A stretch of 64,000 nucleotides of DNA from Aeromonas allosaccharophila (GTDB lineage Bacteria > Pseudomonadota > Gammaproteobacteria > Enterobacterales > Aeromonadaceae): NCBI RefSeq assembly GCF_000819685.1, contig NZ_CDBR01000025.1:1-64000 (forward strand). Reading direction: 5' to 3'. The notes beneath the pieces are model-generated. The model ran no database searches. It saw nothing but the letters and a program-made list of their open reading frames with translations, and was not told the origin of the DNA. This document shows, in pieces, positions 44,694 through 53,755 of this stretch (the stretch's first letter is position 1; each line of letters starts with the position of its first letter). Position numbers and translations under genes: made by a program.

Positions 44694-45476
44694 CTATTGC
44701 AGCACGCTGGGGAAGTTGGTGACCACAACCTGCTCCAGATTGGGCAGCAACAGCCCGGTGCCAACGCCCTTGGCAATGGCCTGATAGCGGTTCATGGAGC
44801 CGGTTTTGCGGGTGACCTGATTGAGGTGGTAATTGACCGTGCGCTCGGTGATCCCGAGGATGCAGGCGATCTCGCTGGAGGTCTTCCCTTCACTGGCCCA
44901 GAACAGGCACTCGGTCTCACGCTCGGTCAGGGGCTCTTTGCCCACACTGTCCATCATGCTGAACCGCACCACCCGAATGGCCGCATCGAAGATGTAATTG
45001 GACATCCAGGAGAGGATCGGCGAGGACTCCAGCAGCAGATCGCTCGAGGCCCGTTCGGCCGTGATGAAGGAGAGAATGCCATTCTCCCCGGCTGCGCCGT
45101 GCAGGGGGAAGGAGATGCCGTTGCGCAACCCGAACTCGGCTGCCAACCCCATCACATCCATGCTCCCCTCTTGCAGAAAGCTGGCTCGCTCATCGAGGCG
45201 ATTCCAGTAGATGGGCAGCGTCTGCTTGCGCGCCAGCTGGATCACCGGATCGCACGCCAGCATGTTGTTCTCGGTATAGGCCTGCACCCAGGAGTCGGGG
45301 CAGCGGTTGAACAGCACCACCTTGGGCCTTTGCATCGACATCGGCAGGATCAGGGCAAAGCGGTAGTAGTCGTAGCCCATCCCGAGCGTAAAACGACCAA
45401 TCAGTTCGGCCAGACAATTGCCATCCGTCACCGAAGTGAAATGTTCGAGGTACTCAAGCAGTTGGTCTCTGTTCAT
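44694..45476 (-). CDS. ahyR: LuxR-type quorum-sensing regulator (AhyR/AsaR)
   Basis: A 260-residue acyl-homoserine-lactone receptor. The autoinducer-binding domain has GMGYDYYRFALILPM, WVQAYTENNMLACDPVIQLA and NGISFPLHGAAGENGILSFI, with the conserved Trp/Tyr/Asp/Pro/Gly set. The C-terminal LuxR HTH is PLTERETECLFWASEGKTSSEIACILGITERTVNYHL in order. Length and sequence match Aeromonas AhyR/AsaR. The ATG at 45476 was chosen; an in-frame start eight codons earlier is weaker. Divergent from the synthase gene across 62 bases. Confidence 0.95.
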   Translation of the reverse strand: MNRDQLLEYLEHFTSVTDGNCLAELIGRFTLGMGYDYYRFALILPMSMQRPKVVLFNRCPDSWVQAYTENNMLACDPVIQLARKQTLPIYWNRLDERASFLQEGSMDVMGLAAEFGLRNGISFPLHGAAGENGILSFITAERASSDLLLESSPILSWMSNYIFDAAIRVVRFSMMDSVGKEPLTERETECLFWASEGKTSSEIACILGITERTVNYHLNQVTRKTGSMNRYQAIAKGVGTGLLLPNLEQVVVTNFPSVLQ

Positions 45477-45538
45477 ATGAAAGCCCCCTTGGCCAGACAT
45501 GTGATTATAACGGCGAATAGCAAGATAGAGGGTCCAAA

Positions 45539-46189
45539 ATGTTGGTTTTCAAAGGAAAATTGAGAGAACACCCACGAAATGAGGTGGAAAATGAACTCTA
45601 TCGCTTTCGAAATCGCGTCTTTTCCGACCGGCTCGGCTGGGATGTGGAGTCACATCGTGGCCTGGAGCGCGACAGCTTTGACACGCCAGACACCCACTGG
45701 GTACTGATCGAAGACGAGCAAGGCGTGTGTGGCTGCATCCGGCTGCTCAACTGTGCCGATGCCTATATGCTGCCCACCATCTTCCCCACCGCCCTTGCCG
45801 GTGAACGCGCACCACGCAGCCCCGATGTCTGGGAACTGACCCGTCTGGCTATCGATGCCCAGCGCGCTCCGCGCATGAATAACGGCGTCAGCGAACTCAC
45901 TTGCGTCATCTTCCGCGAGGTCCATGCCTTCGCCCGGGCCCACGGGATCCGCGAGCTGGTCGCCGTCGTCAGCCTGCCGGTGGAGCGCATCTTCCGCCGC
46001 CTCGGCCTGCCCATCGAACGACTCGGCCACCGTCAGGCGGTCGATCTGGGCGCGGTGCGGGGCGTTGGCATCCGCTTCCATCTTGATGAACGCTTCGCGC
46101 AGGCAGTCTCCCAACCTCTGCTGGGCCACTACCAGACCAGCCATTATCCACTGCAGCAGCCGTCACTGGCGCTGGCAGTCCACTCATAA
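45539..46189 (+). CDS. ahyI: Acyl-homoserine-lactone synthase (AhyI/AsaI)
   Basis: A LuxI-family synthase, making short-chain (typically C4) homoserine lactone in Aeromonas. The 216-residue product has the conserved FRNRVFSDRLGWDVESHRGL, DTPDTHWVLIED, GCIRLL, WELTRLAID and LVAVVSLPVERIFRRLGLPI. The last part, from about residue 186 (AVSQPLLGHYQTSHYPLQQP onward), seems longer than and different from the AhyI I recall (about 207 residues). GAGGG precedes the ATG. A CCCGGG stem-loop follows at 46194-46215 without a T run. Confidence 0.94.
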   Translation: MLVFKGKLREHPRNEVENELYRFRNRVFSDRLGWDVESHRGLERDSFDTPDTHWVLIEDEQGVCGCIRLLNCADAYMLPTIFPTALAGERAPRSPDVWELTRLAIDAQRAPRMNNGVSELTCVIFREVHAFARAHGIRELVAVVSLPVERIFRRLGLPIERLGHRQAVDLGAVRGVGIRFHLDERFAQAVSQPLLGHYQTSHYPLQQPSLALAVHS

Positions 46190-46387
46190 AAAATCCCGGG
46201 AAAACAGACCCGGGATAAACAGATCGCTATGATCCCGCAGGGCTACCCCACGCGGCACCAGAGAGTATCCTCCCTCAGTGGCCTGACCACTACTGTCAAA
46301 AATCACAGCGCCGCCCCCGTTTCAGCCACCATTGTTGTCCCGGCCCGGCTGACGTAGAGTCAGCCCTGATACAACGGGAGGGATGGC

Positions 46388-47287
46388 ATGAAAGAGCTGG
46401 ATTACAAACTGCTGCGGGCACTGGATGCGGTGCTGCAGGAGCAGAACTTCGATCGGGCGGCCAAGTCGCTCCATATCACCCAGTCGGCTATCTCCCAGCG
46501 GATCAAGCAGCTGGAGCAGCAATTTGCCGAGCCGCTGCTCATTCGCAGCCAGCCGCTGCAGGCCACCCCGCTCGGCCAGAAACTGCTGGCCCACTACCGT
46601 CAGGTACACCAGCTCGAGCTTGAACTGGCAGGGGATCTGACCCCCGACGAGCCGCAGGGGCCGATCCGGATCAGTATCGCCGTCAACGCTGACAGCCTGG
46701 CCACCTGGTTCCTGCCCGCCATCGCCCCGCTGCTGGAACTGCACCCCATCGAACTCAACCTGCTGGTCGATGACGAGAGCCGTACCCTCGACAAGGTGCG
46801 CGAGGGTCAGGCGTTTGGCGCGGTCAGCCTGCAGCCCCGACCGCTGGCGGGTTGCTGCGTCGACGAGTTGGGGGAGATGAACTACCTGCTCACCGCCAGC
46901 CCCGCCTTCGTGGCGCGCCACTTTCCACACGGTCTGACCCGGGAGGCGCTGGCCAGGACACCGGCGGTGGCGTTCGATCAGCGCGATGATATGCATATCA
47001 GCTTCATGCGCCGTCACTTCGGGCTGGAGCCCGGCGGTTATCCCTGTCATACCGTTCACTCGTCAGAAGCCTTCGTCGCCATGGCCGAACAGGGGCTGGC
47101 CTACTGCCTGATCCCCGAATTGCAGATCAGATCGCAGCTGCAAGCCGGAACACTGGTCAACCTCAGCCCCGACCACATCTTGATGGAACGACTCTACTGG
47201 CACCGCTGGGTACTGGAAAAAGGGGTGCACAAACAGCTCTCCCTGCGACTCATTGACCACGCAAGATCGCAGTTGAAACCACGCTGA
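46388..47287 (+). CDS. argP: LysR-type regulator ArgP (IciA)
   Basis: ArgP controls arginine export and amino acid genes in enterobacteria. The 299-residue product has an N-terminal HTH (LDYKLLRALDAVLQEQNFDR, SLHITQSAISQRIKQLEQQF). The effector domain includes the ArgP-specific AVNADSLATWFLPAIAPLLE, VDDESRTLDKVREGQ, FDQRDDMHISFMRR and LYWHRWVLEKG. GGGAGGG precedes the ATG. An iciA homologue downstream of ahyI/asaI is the known Aeromonas arrangement. Its likely target, argO, is 1.9 kb away on the other strand. Confidence 0.93.
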   Translation: MKELDYKLLRALDAVLQEQNFDRAAKSLHITQSAISQRIKQLEQQFAEPLLIRSQPLQATPLGQKLLAHYRQVHQLELELAGDLTPDEPQGPIRISIAVNADSLATWFLPAIAPLLELHPIELNLLVDDESRTLDKVREGQAFGAVSLQPRPLAGCCVDELGEMNYLLTASPAFVARHFPHGLTREALARTPAVAFDQRDDMHISFMRRHFGLEPGGYPCHTVHSSEAFVAMAEQGLAYCLIPELQIRSQLQAGTLVNLSPDHILMERLYWHRWVLEKGVHKQLSLRLIDHARSQLKPR

Positions 47288-47387
47288 GCAGGCCATTCAC
47301 CTTGGCTTTGGAGGGGTAAAAACGTATAGTGCTGGGCGATCCTTCATCAGGTCTCCACCCAGGTTTTCCACTTCAGGTTCCTCACTT

Positions 47388-49424
47388 ATGTTCCAAGACA
47401 ATCCGCTGCTGGCCCAGCTCAAGCAACAAATCCGCGAAAACATCCCGAAGAAAGAGGGTGTGATCCGCGCCTCGGACCGGGGCTTCGGCTTTCTGGAAGT
47501 CGATGAGAAGACCAGCTATTTCGTGCCGCCTCCCTACATGAAGAAGGTGATGCACGGTGACCGGGTGACCGCCCTGATCCGCACCGAAAAAGAGAAGGAA
47601 GTGGCCGAGCCGGATACCCTGCTGGAGCAGTCCGTTACCCGCTTCGTGGCCCGGGTCAAGATGTTCCGTGACCGCCTCAACGTGGTCGCCGATCACCCGC
47701 TGATCAAGGATGCCATCAAGGCCCGCGTCAAGAAGGGTCTGGATGAGAAAGAGTTCAAGGAAGGGGACTGGGTGGTAGCCACCCTCAAGCGCCATGCGCT
47801 GGTTGACGGCAACTTCTCTGCCGAGATCATCCAGAAGATCGCCGCCGAGGAAGATCACAATGTGCCCTGGTGGGTGGTGCTGGCGCGCCACAATCTGGCC
47901 CAGATCGAACCGGCTGACTTGCCGGAGTGGAAAGTCATCGAAGAGGAAGAGCTGCCCCGCACCGATCTGACCGATGTCCCCTTCTTCACCATCGATGGTG
48001 CCAAAACCAAGGACATGGATGACGCCCTGGCAATCCGCAAGCTGGATAACGGCTGGGAGCTGCTGGTCGCCATCGCCGACCCGACCGCCTATGTGGCCGA
48101 AGGGAGCGAGCTGGACAAAGAGGCCGCCCAGCGCGCCTTTACCGTCTACATGCCGGGCCGCAACGTGCCGATGATCCCGCGCACCCTCTCCGACGAACTC
48201 TGCTCCCTGAAAGAGGGCGAGGAGCGCAACACCCTGTGCGCCCGTCTGCATATCGCCGAAGATGGCCTGCTGATGGAGGAGACCGAGTTCTTCGTCGCCC
48301 GCATCTGCTCCCACGCCCGCCTCAGCTATGACGACGTCTCCGACTGGGCCGAACACGGCAAAGCGCTGACCATCGACGCAGGCGTGCTGGCCCAGCTGCC
48401 GCTGATGAAGGCGATGACCGAAGCGCGCATCGCATGGCGCACCAAGCACGCGCTGGTGTTCCCGGATCGCCCGGACTACGACTTCGAGCTGGGCGAGAAT
48501 GGCGAAGTGCTGGCCATCCACGTCGAGCCGCGCCGCATCGCCAACCGCATGGTGGAAGAGTCGATGATCGCCGCCAACATCTGCGCCGGTCGCGTACTGG
48601 GCAAGAGCGTCGGTTACGGCATCTTCAACGTTCACACCGGCTTTGATGAAGAGTCCCTCGACGGCGCCATCGACCTGCTGAAAAGCGCCGAGGCCCCGTT
48701 CGAGCGCGACGAGATCGCCAGCCTGACCGGCTTCTGCGCCCTGCGCCGCTGGATCGACAACCTCGACACCCGCTGGCTGGATGGCAAAATCCGCCGCTTC
48801 CAGAGCTATGCGCTGATGTCCTCCGAGCCGGGCGCCCACTACGGCCTGGGTCTGGATGCCTACGCCACCTGGACCTCCCCTATTCGCAAATACGGCGATA
48901 TGGTCAACCATCGTCTGCTCAAAGCGGTCATCGCCGGCAAGACCCCGGGTGAGCGTCCGAGTCAGGAGCTCACTGAACATCTGACCGCCTGCCGCCGCCT
49001 GCACCGCATGGTGGAGCGCGATATCGGTGACTGGCTCTATGTCCGTTACCTGAAAGCCGCCGCGGGCACCGATCAGCTGTTCAACGCCGAGATCATCGAC
49101 GTGATGCGTGCCGGTCTCAAGCTGCGTCTGCAAGAGAACGGCGCCGTGGTCTTCATGCCTGCCCGTCATATCCTCGACAACAAGGATCGGCTGGAGTGCA
49201 ACTGGGACAACGGCCGCGTCTACCTGGACAAGACCGAAGTGGTCTACGAGCTGGGCCAGATCATCGAGGTCAAGCTGAGCGAAGCGGTGGAAGAGACCCG
49301 CTCCCTCATCGCCAAGCCGGCGGTCGCGCTGGTACCGGGCCCGGCACCGGAAGCGCCGGTGGCCGAGAGTGCGCCAGCCGATAGCAGTGAAACGCCTGCG
49401 GATGCTGCCACCAAGGCAGAATAA
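47388..49424 (+). CDS. rnb: Exoribonuclease II (RNase II)
   Basis: RNase II degrades single-stranded RNA 3' to 5'. The 678-residue product begins MFQDNPLLAQLKQQIRENIP as in E. coli Rnb. It has cold-shock domains (GVIRASDRGFGFLEVDEKTS; EGDWVVATLKRHALVDGNFS) and the RNB catalytic domain (FFTIDGAKTKDMDDALAIRK, with the metal-binding Asp residues, and AYATWTSPIRKYGDMVNHRL). A C-terminal S1 domain follows. It is about 30 residues longer than the E. coli enzyme because of a Pro/Ala/Glu tail. A terminator follows. Confidence 0.97.
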   Translation: MFQDNPLLAQLKQQIRENIPKKEGVIRASDRGFGFLEVDEKTSYFVPPPYMKKVMHGDRVTALIRTEKEKEVAEPDTLLEQSVTRFVARVKMFRDRLNVVADHPLIKDAIKARVKKGLDEKEFKEGDWVVATLKRHALVDGNFSAEIIQKIAAEEDHNVPWWVVLARHNLAQIEPADLPEWKVIEEEELPRTDLTDVPFFTIDGAKTKDMDDALAIRKLDNGWELLVAIADPTAYVAEGSELDKEAAQRAFTVYMPGRNVPMIPRTLSDELCSLKEGEERNTLCARLHIAEDGLLMEETEFFVARICSHARLSYDDVSDWAEHGKALTIDAGVLAQLPLMKAMTEARIAWRTKHALVFPDRPDYDFELGENGEVLAIHVEPRRIANRMVEESMIAANICAGRVLGKSVGYGIFNVHTGFDEESLDGAIDLLKSAEAPFERDEIASLTGFCALRRWIDNLDTRWLDGKIRRFQSYALMSSEPGAHYGLGLDAYATWTSPIRKYGDMVNHRLLKAVIAGKTPGERPSQELTEHLTACRRLHRMVERDIGDWLYVRYLKAAAGTDQLFNAEIIDVMRAGLKLRLQENGAVVFMPARHILDNKDRLECNWDNGRVYLDKTEVVYELGQIIEVKLSEAVEETRSLIAKPAVALVPGPAPEAPVAESAPADSSETPADAATKAE

Positions 49425-49452
49425 GCCGCGCAGAGTCATCTGATCTGCCCGT

Positions 49453-49482
49453 GAGCCCGCCATCGTGCGGGCTCTCTTTTTT
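49453..49482 (+). terminator. Intrinsic terminator after rnb
   Basis: GAGCCCGC-CATCGT-GCGGGCTC followed by TCTTTTTTG. Confidence 0.9.
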
Positions 49483-49680
49483 GCTCCGCATCCTGCCCAG
49501 CCCGAGGCCAAAACCACCGCCCCGGGGCACGGTTTTCACCGCGATGGGCGGAGAACTCAGTGAATGTTTCTATGAGCCGCACTGAATGCAACCGTTATGT
49601 GCGCTACCTCTCCTTTCTGACATATTAATCAAAGAGAAATAACTATATACTCGCTTGGGTACACCCCAAGGGATATTGGT

Positions 49681-51321
49681 ATGCAGGAATGGGACCCGGA
49701 ACACTTCACCAACTTCGCTCAGTTATGCGAAGTGAGCCTCGCCACCATCCGTGAAAAAACCGATGCCGAACGCCTTTACCTCTGGCTGAAAGCCCCCGAA
49801 CCGCAACTCTACAGCTTTCAGCTCGATCAGGGGCTGACCAGACTGGCTCCCGCTCATCTCGAACAGCTGACCCTGCCCCACCATCTGATCGACAAGGCGA
49901 TGGGCAAGGGGCAACTGGTGATCGAGCAGATCTACCAGCCGCCAGACTCCGGTGAAAATGTCGAGCCAGCCCAGCAGCGGCTGCGCGCCTGCTTCCCCCT
50001 CAAACGGCACATGAAACTGGAAGGGGTCATCTATCTGGAGACCCACCGCCGCATCGACCGCCTCTCCTCTCGCCAGCGTCAGGGCATCCAGCTGCTTATT
50101 CACTATCTGACTGCCGAACTGAGCAATCACCTGCTCTCTTGCCAGGTGGATCAGGAGCGGGATCAACGGCTCCATACCCAGACCGATCTGGTGCAGAGTC
50201 TGGCGCTGCAGGGCTCCTTCCTCAATATGCTGCAGGCGCTGCACATGGTCAGCGTCACCCTCTCCCGCAGCCGCAGCGAAAACGAGTTGCTGCGGGACGC
50301 CGTGCTACTGGCCCGCAAGGAGCTGCAATTCGACCGGGTCGCCATCTTCCTGATCGAGCCCGATGGCAAGACCATGCGCGGCACCTGGGGCACCAGCGAA
50401 GAGGGCGAGCTGGTCGACGAACATGGGTTCATCAGCCCCATCCCGGATCACCCCACGGTACAGGAGGCGCTCAGGCGCAAAGACTACGTGCTGGTTCTGG
50501 AAGATACCCCGCTCTACTACGAGAAGCAGCAGGTAGGCCGTGGCTGGAACGCCATGGTGTCGCTGTGGGATGGCACCACACCCATCGGCTGGATCGCCGC
50601 CGATAACCTGCTCTGGCACCGACCGCTCAAGGCCTATCAGAGCGAGATCTTCAAGCAGTATGCCGCCATCCTGTCACAACTGTTGATCCGTCAGCGCACC
50701 CAGGAGCAGTTGGAAACCCTCAATCGCCAGCTCGAAGCGCGAGTCACCGAGCGCACCATGCAACTGGCCGAGACCAACCGGGCGCTGGAGGAGGCCAACC
50801 GGCGCCTCTCGCTGCTGTCGCTGGAGGATCCCCTCACCGGCATCGCCAACCGGCGCCAGTGGGACATCACCATGCAGCGTGAGTGGGAGTGGGCACGGCG
50901 CACCCAGAACCTGCTGGCGGTGCTGATGATCGATGTCGACGAATTCAAGGCCTACAACGACCACTTCGGCCACACCAAGGGGGATGTTTGCCTGCAACAG
51001 GTGGCCCATGTGCTGCGGGATGCGGAGCGGCGCAGCACCAATCTGGTGGCCCGTTACGGCGGGGAAGAGTTCGTCGTTCTGCTCTGCGCGCCCCAACCCG
51101 GTGAGGCCGAACAGCTGGCCGGACGGATCCACGATGGGCTGGCCCGCTTAAAACTGCCCCATCCCACCTCGCGGGTTGCTGATTTCATTACGGTTAGCAT
51201 AGGATTTAGCTATCTGGTTCCCTCTCCTGACGAGGCATGGCAGACCCTGACCGAACAGGCTGACCAGGCGCTCTACCACGCCAAGTCACAAGGGAGGGCC
51301 CGCACTCTGGCCTATCGGTGA
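49681..51321 (+). CDS. GAF-GGDEF diguanylate cyclase
   Basis: A 546-residue cytoplasmic protein with no membrane segment. A GAF-like N-terminal region (about 10-160) is followed by a clearer GAF domain at about 190-345 (LLRDAVLLARKELQFDRVAI, TTPIGWIAADNLLWHRPLKA). A coiled coil comes next (LNRQLEARVTERTMQLAETN), then a C-terminal GGDEF domain with DPLTGIANRR and the intact active-site loop ARYGGEEFVVLL. The usual inhibitory-site RxxD five residues upstream reads RSTN, so product feedback is probably weakened. It overlaps or abuts the HDOD gene, implying a joint c-di-GMP-related role. Confidence 0.92.
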   Translation: MQEWDPEHFTNFAQLCEVSLATIREKTDAERLYLWLKAPEPQLYSFQLDQGLTRLAPAHLEQLTLPHHLIDKAMGKGQLVIEQIYQPPDSGENVEPAQQRLRACFPLKRHMKLEGVIYLETHRRIDRLSSRQRQGIQLLIHYLTAELSNHLLSCQVDQERDQRLHTQTDLVQSLALQGSFLNMLQALHMVSVTLSRSRSENELLRDAVLLARKELQFDRVAIFLIEPDGKTMRGTWGTSEEGELVDEHGFISPIPDHPTVQEALRRKDYVLVLEDTPLYYEKQQVGRGWNAMVSLWDGTTPIGWIAADNLLWHRPLKAYQSEIFKQYAAILSQLLIRQRTQEQLETLNRQLEARVTERTMQLAETNRALEEANRRLSLLSLEDPLTGIANRRQWDITMQREWEWARRTQNLLAVLMIDVDEFKAYNDHFGHTKGDVCLQQVAHVLRDAERRSTNLVARYGGEEFVVLLCAPQPGEAEQLAGRIHDGLARLKLPHPTSRVADFITVSIGFSYLVPSPDEAWQTLTEQADQALYHAKSQGRARTLAYR

Positions 51322-51326
51322 TCTCC

Positions 51327-52430
51327 ATGCTGTTGCGTCGTTATCCCATCTTCAATCGTCGCCTGGCTCTGGTGGCCTACGGCATCGACTATCAACTCAG
51401 CTCACCGGCCGAATGGCCCTCACTGGCGCAACATTGCCGCCTGCTGGCGCAGGGGCGTCAATATCTGGTGCCGTTCACCCACGAGCAGCTCGATGAGCAG
51501 CGCCCGCTGCTGTTTGATCAAGATGTGATCCCGCTGGTTGAAGCGTCGAGCGAACGGCTGCCCAGCTCGTTTCCGGTGCTGGAGCAGTGGCGTGACAGCC
51601 GGCGCCGACTGGCAGTGCACGGCGCCAACCGCGATCCACGCTGGTTCGGTGCCAGCCGACTGCTGGTGTTCTGGATGGGCGAAGAGGGGATCTGCCAGCC
51701 CACCGAGCACAAGCGGATGGCGCTGGATATCGAAACCTGGGAGGATTTTCTCCCGCTGCGAGAGGCGGGTGTCGACTTCTTTGCTGGCGGTTTTCTCGCC
51801 CGCCCGGAACTGGTCAATCAACGGACCAACCAGCCCGACATGGCGCTGGTACAGCAGATCCTCCAGCTTATCTGCCACGAGGAGTTCTCCTTCGCCCAGG
51901 TGGCCCGCCTGCTGGAGCAGGATGCCTCGCTGCCCGGCCAGCTGCTCACCTATGTCAACGCCCCGGGCTTTGATCATGCCAGCCCCATCACCTCGGTGCC
52001 CCGCGCCCTCTCCTATCTGGGGGAGCAGGAGATCCGCAAGTTTGTGCTGATCAACGGGTTGGCCCGGGTGAGCCAGCATATGCCGGAGGCCTGCACCCGC
52101 ATGGCCATCGCCCGCGCGCGCTTCTGCGAGCTGATTGCCCTCACCGCGCTGGGCAAGGCGGAGGCAAGCTGGGCCTTTCTGGTCGGGCTGGTCCTCGACG
52201 GCTCCATGCTCTCTGCCCCTCTGATGGCCCACCTGCCCAAGAGTGTGAAACGGGCCATCGAGCTGCATGAAGGGCCGCTGTTTCACCTGTTCCAGCTGGT
52301 CAGCACCTATGAACAGGGCAACTGGGCGCTGCTGGAGCAGCTTGCCCCCAAATATCAGCTAGACCCGAGCAGACTCACCCCCGTCTATTTTCAGGCGCAA
52401 ATGTGGGGGCAAGCGTTTCTCACCAGTTAG
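51327..52430 (+). CDS. EAL-like/HDOD signalling protein (YuxH type)
   Basis: A 367-residue protein. The N-terminal half (about 1-180) aligns in layout with the degenerate EAL domain of YuxH-type proteins: it opens LRRYPIFNRRLALVAYGIDY, but no EAL catalytic motif is visible, so it is unlikely to be a phosphodiesterase. The second half (about 185-330) is an HDOD domain (LLEQDASLPGQLLTYVNAPG, ALSYLGEQEIRKFVLINGLA). Start choice: ATG at 51327, or a GTG at 51318 overlapping the cyclase stop. Both imply translational coupling. Confidence 0.85.
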   Translation: MLLRRYPIFNRRLALVAYGIDYQLSSPAEWPSLAQHCRLLAQGRQYLVPFTHEQLDEQRPLLFDQDVIPLVEASSERLPSSFPVLEQWRDSRRRLAVHGANRDPRWFGASRLLVFWMGEEGICQPTEHKRMALDIETWEDFLPLREAGVDFFAGGFLARPELVNQRTNQPDMALVQQILQLICHEEFSFAQVARLLEQDASLPGQLLTYVNAPGFDHASPITSVPRALSYLGEQEIRKFVLINGLARVSQHMPEACTRMAIARARFCELIALTALGKAEASWAFLVGLVLDGSMLSAPLMAHLPKSVKRAIELHEGPLFHLFQLVSTYEQGNWALLEQLAPKYQLDPSRLTPVYFQAQMWGQAFLTS

Positions 52431-52496
52431 GAGATGGCAGGACGGTGAGTCACTGGCTAGAATGGGCTCCCTTTTTGCCAGAGGCTCACCCGCACC

Positions 52497-53087
52497 ATGA
52501 CTCTTTCCGGATTCCAAGGCCTGATCTTTGACCTTGATGGCACCCTGGTCGACTCCATGCCGCTGCACCTCGCGGCTTGGGAGCACACAGCCCGCGAGTT
52601 TGGCTTTCACTTCAATGCCGACTGGTTCTATGAACTGGGCGGCATGCCGAGCCGCAAGATTGCCCTGCTGGTGGCACAGGAGCAGCAGATCCCCCTCGAC
52701 CCGGTCGAAGTGACCCGCTGCAAGACCGCCCACTATGTGGCCAACCTGCACAAGGCGACCGTCTTTCCCGCCATGCAGGCACTGGTCGAGCACTATCACG
52801 GCGTCATCCCGATGGGGATCGGCACCGGCTCGCCGCGCGTCAACGCCGAAGCGGTGCTGCGCAACACCGGGCTGGATCGCTACTTCTCTGTGGTGGTCAC
52901 CGCCGACGATGTAGAGCAGCACAAGCCCAATCCGGATACCTTCCTGCTGGTCGCCCGCAAGCTGGGTGTCGAGCCGTCGGGCTGTCTGGTGTTTGAAGAT
53001 ACCGGCATCGGCGTACAGGCAGGGAAAGCTGCAGGTATGCAGACCTGCATGGTCAAAGAGGGAAAACCGGTCGGTATAGCGGAGTAA
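52497..53087 (+). CDS. yqaB: HAD phosphatase, YqaB/beta-phosphoglucomutase type
   Basis: A 196-residue HAD subfamily IA hydrolase. Motif I is GLIFDLDGTLVDSMPLHLAA, motif II is GIGTGSPR, motif III is a Lys in EQHKPNPDTF, and motif IV is LVFEDTGIGVQAGKAAGM. A small helical cap lies between I and II. The closest pattern is YqaB, which removes phosphate from fructose-1-phosphate and other sugar phosphates. The gene is single and convergent with the Hfq-like gene. Confidence 0.88.
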   Translation: MTLSGFQGLIFDLDGTLVDSMPLHLAAWEHTAREFGFHFNADWFYELGGMPSRKIALLVAQEQQIPLDPVEVTRCKTAHYVANLHKATVFPAMQALVEHYHGVIPMGIGTGSPRVNAEAVLRNTGLDRYFSVVVTADDVEQHKPNPDTFLLVARKLGVEPSGCLVFEDTGIGVQAGKAAGMQTCMVKEGKPVGIAE

Positions 53088-53091
53088 TGCG

Positions 53092-53122
53092 GAAAAAAAT
53101 ATCGCCCTGCAAGGGGCGATAA
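53092..53122 (-). terminator. Terminator for the Hfq-like gene
   Basis: On the minus strand ATCGCCCC-TTGC-AGGGCGAT followed by ATTTTTTT, about 97 bases past the stop of the Hfq-like gene. Confidence 0.78.
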
Positions 53123-53218
53123 CCGGAACCGGCTCTCATACGGGACATGAATGACAATGAGAGCGGCTCCGTCAGCCGCTGACGCAGGGCGCGTCAACGG
53201 GGCGTGCGGGGCAGACGA

Positions 53219-53578
53219 TTACTCGTTGTTACCGCCGCCCTGATTGTCATCATAACGACCCGGCGCACCGTGGGGGCGCGGCGCCATGGAGACACGCGGC
53301 TTGCGCGCACGCTGGATATTCACCTGCGGACGGCCGGTGTGCATGGCGATGGTGGAGATCTTGGCCTTGTAGACCAGCTGCTGGTTGCCATGGGCATCGG
53401 TCAGCAGCACGCTGTACTGGTCGAAACCGCTGATGGTGCCTTCCAGCTTGATGCCGCTCACCAGAAAAATAGCGACCTGACTGCGGTTCTTGCGCAACCA
53501 GTTGAGGGCAGAATCTTGCCCGTTCCCGAGGGAGAAGGCTTGCTCGATGGTGGAGTAGCTTGGGGATTCAGTTGTCAT
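53219..53578 (-). CDS. Divergent Hfq-like Sm protein
   Basis: A 119-residue protein with an Hfq-type Sm fold. Compared with E. coli Hfq from memory, the N-terminal helix (GQDSALNWLRKNRSQ) keeps Gln8, Asp9 and Asn13 and the rim R-K-x-R. Sm1 is AIFLVSGIKLEGTISGFDQY, close to Hfq IYLVNGIKLQGQIESFDQF. Sm2 reads YKAKIST where Hfq has YKHAIST, so the RNA-contacting His57 is lost; Tyr25 is Phe here. A 45-residue basic tail ends GGGNNE. Canonical hfq normally sits by miaA and hflX, so this is probably a paralogue. It is divergent from pqiABC. Confidence 0.85.
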   Translation of the reverse strand: MTTESPSYSTIEQAFSLGNGQDSALNWLRKNRSQVAIFLVSGIKLEGTISGFDQYSVLLTDAHGNQQLVYKAKISTIAMHTGRPQVNIQRARKPRVSMAPRPHGAPGRYDDNQGGGNNE

Positions 53579-53755
53579 AAATTATTGTCCCGCGGAAAAA
53601 AAAGTGGCGTTTGATTGTGCTAAATGGGCACTGGCTTGTCAAAGTCATTCTCACTCCCGCCAGCAATAGCGGCCTCCGGGGGCTGGTCGCTGACCAGTAC
53701 AACTGCGATAATCGCCAGCTCTGGCTCCACCACGGGCCTTATCTGGGGTTTTATC

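Noticed and set aside
45477-45538. lux box between ahyR and ahyI
   Set aside because: No 18-20 bp inverted repeat matching the LuxR-type consensus could be seen in the 62-base interval.
47382-49517. Long minus-strand frame of 711 codons across rnb
   Set aside because: Antisense shadow of a clear RNase II gene; caused by GC bias at third positions.
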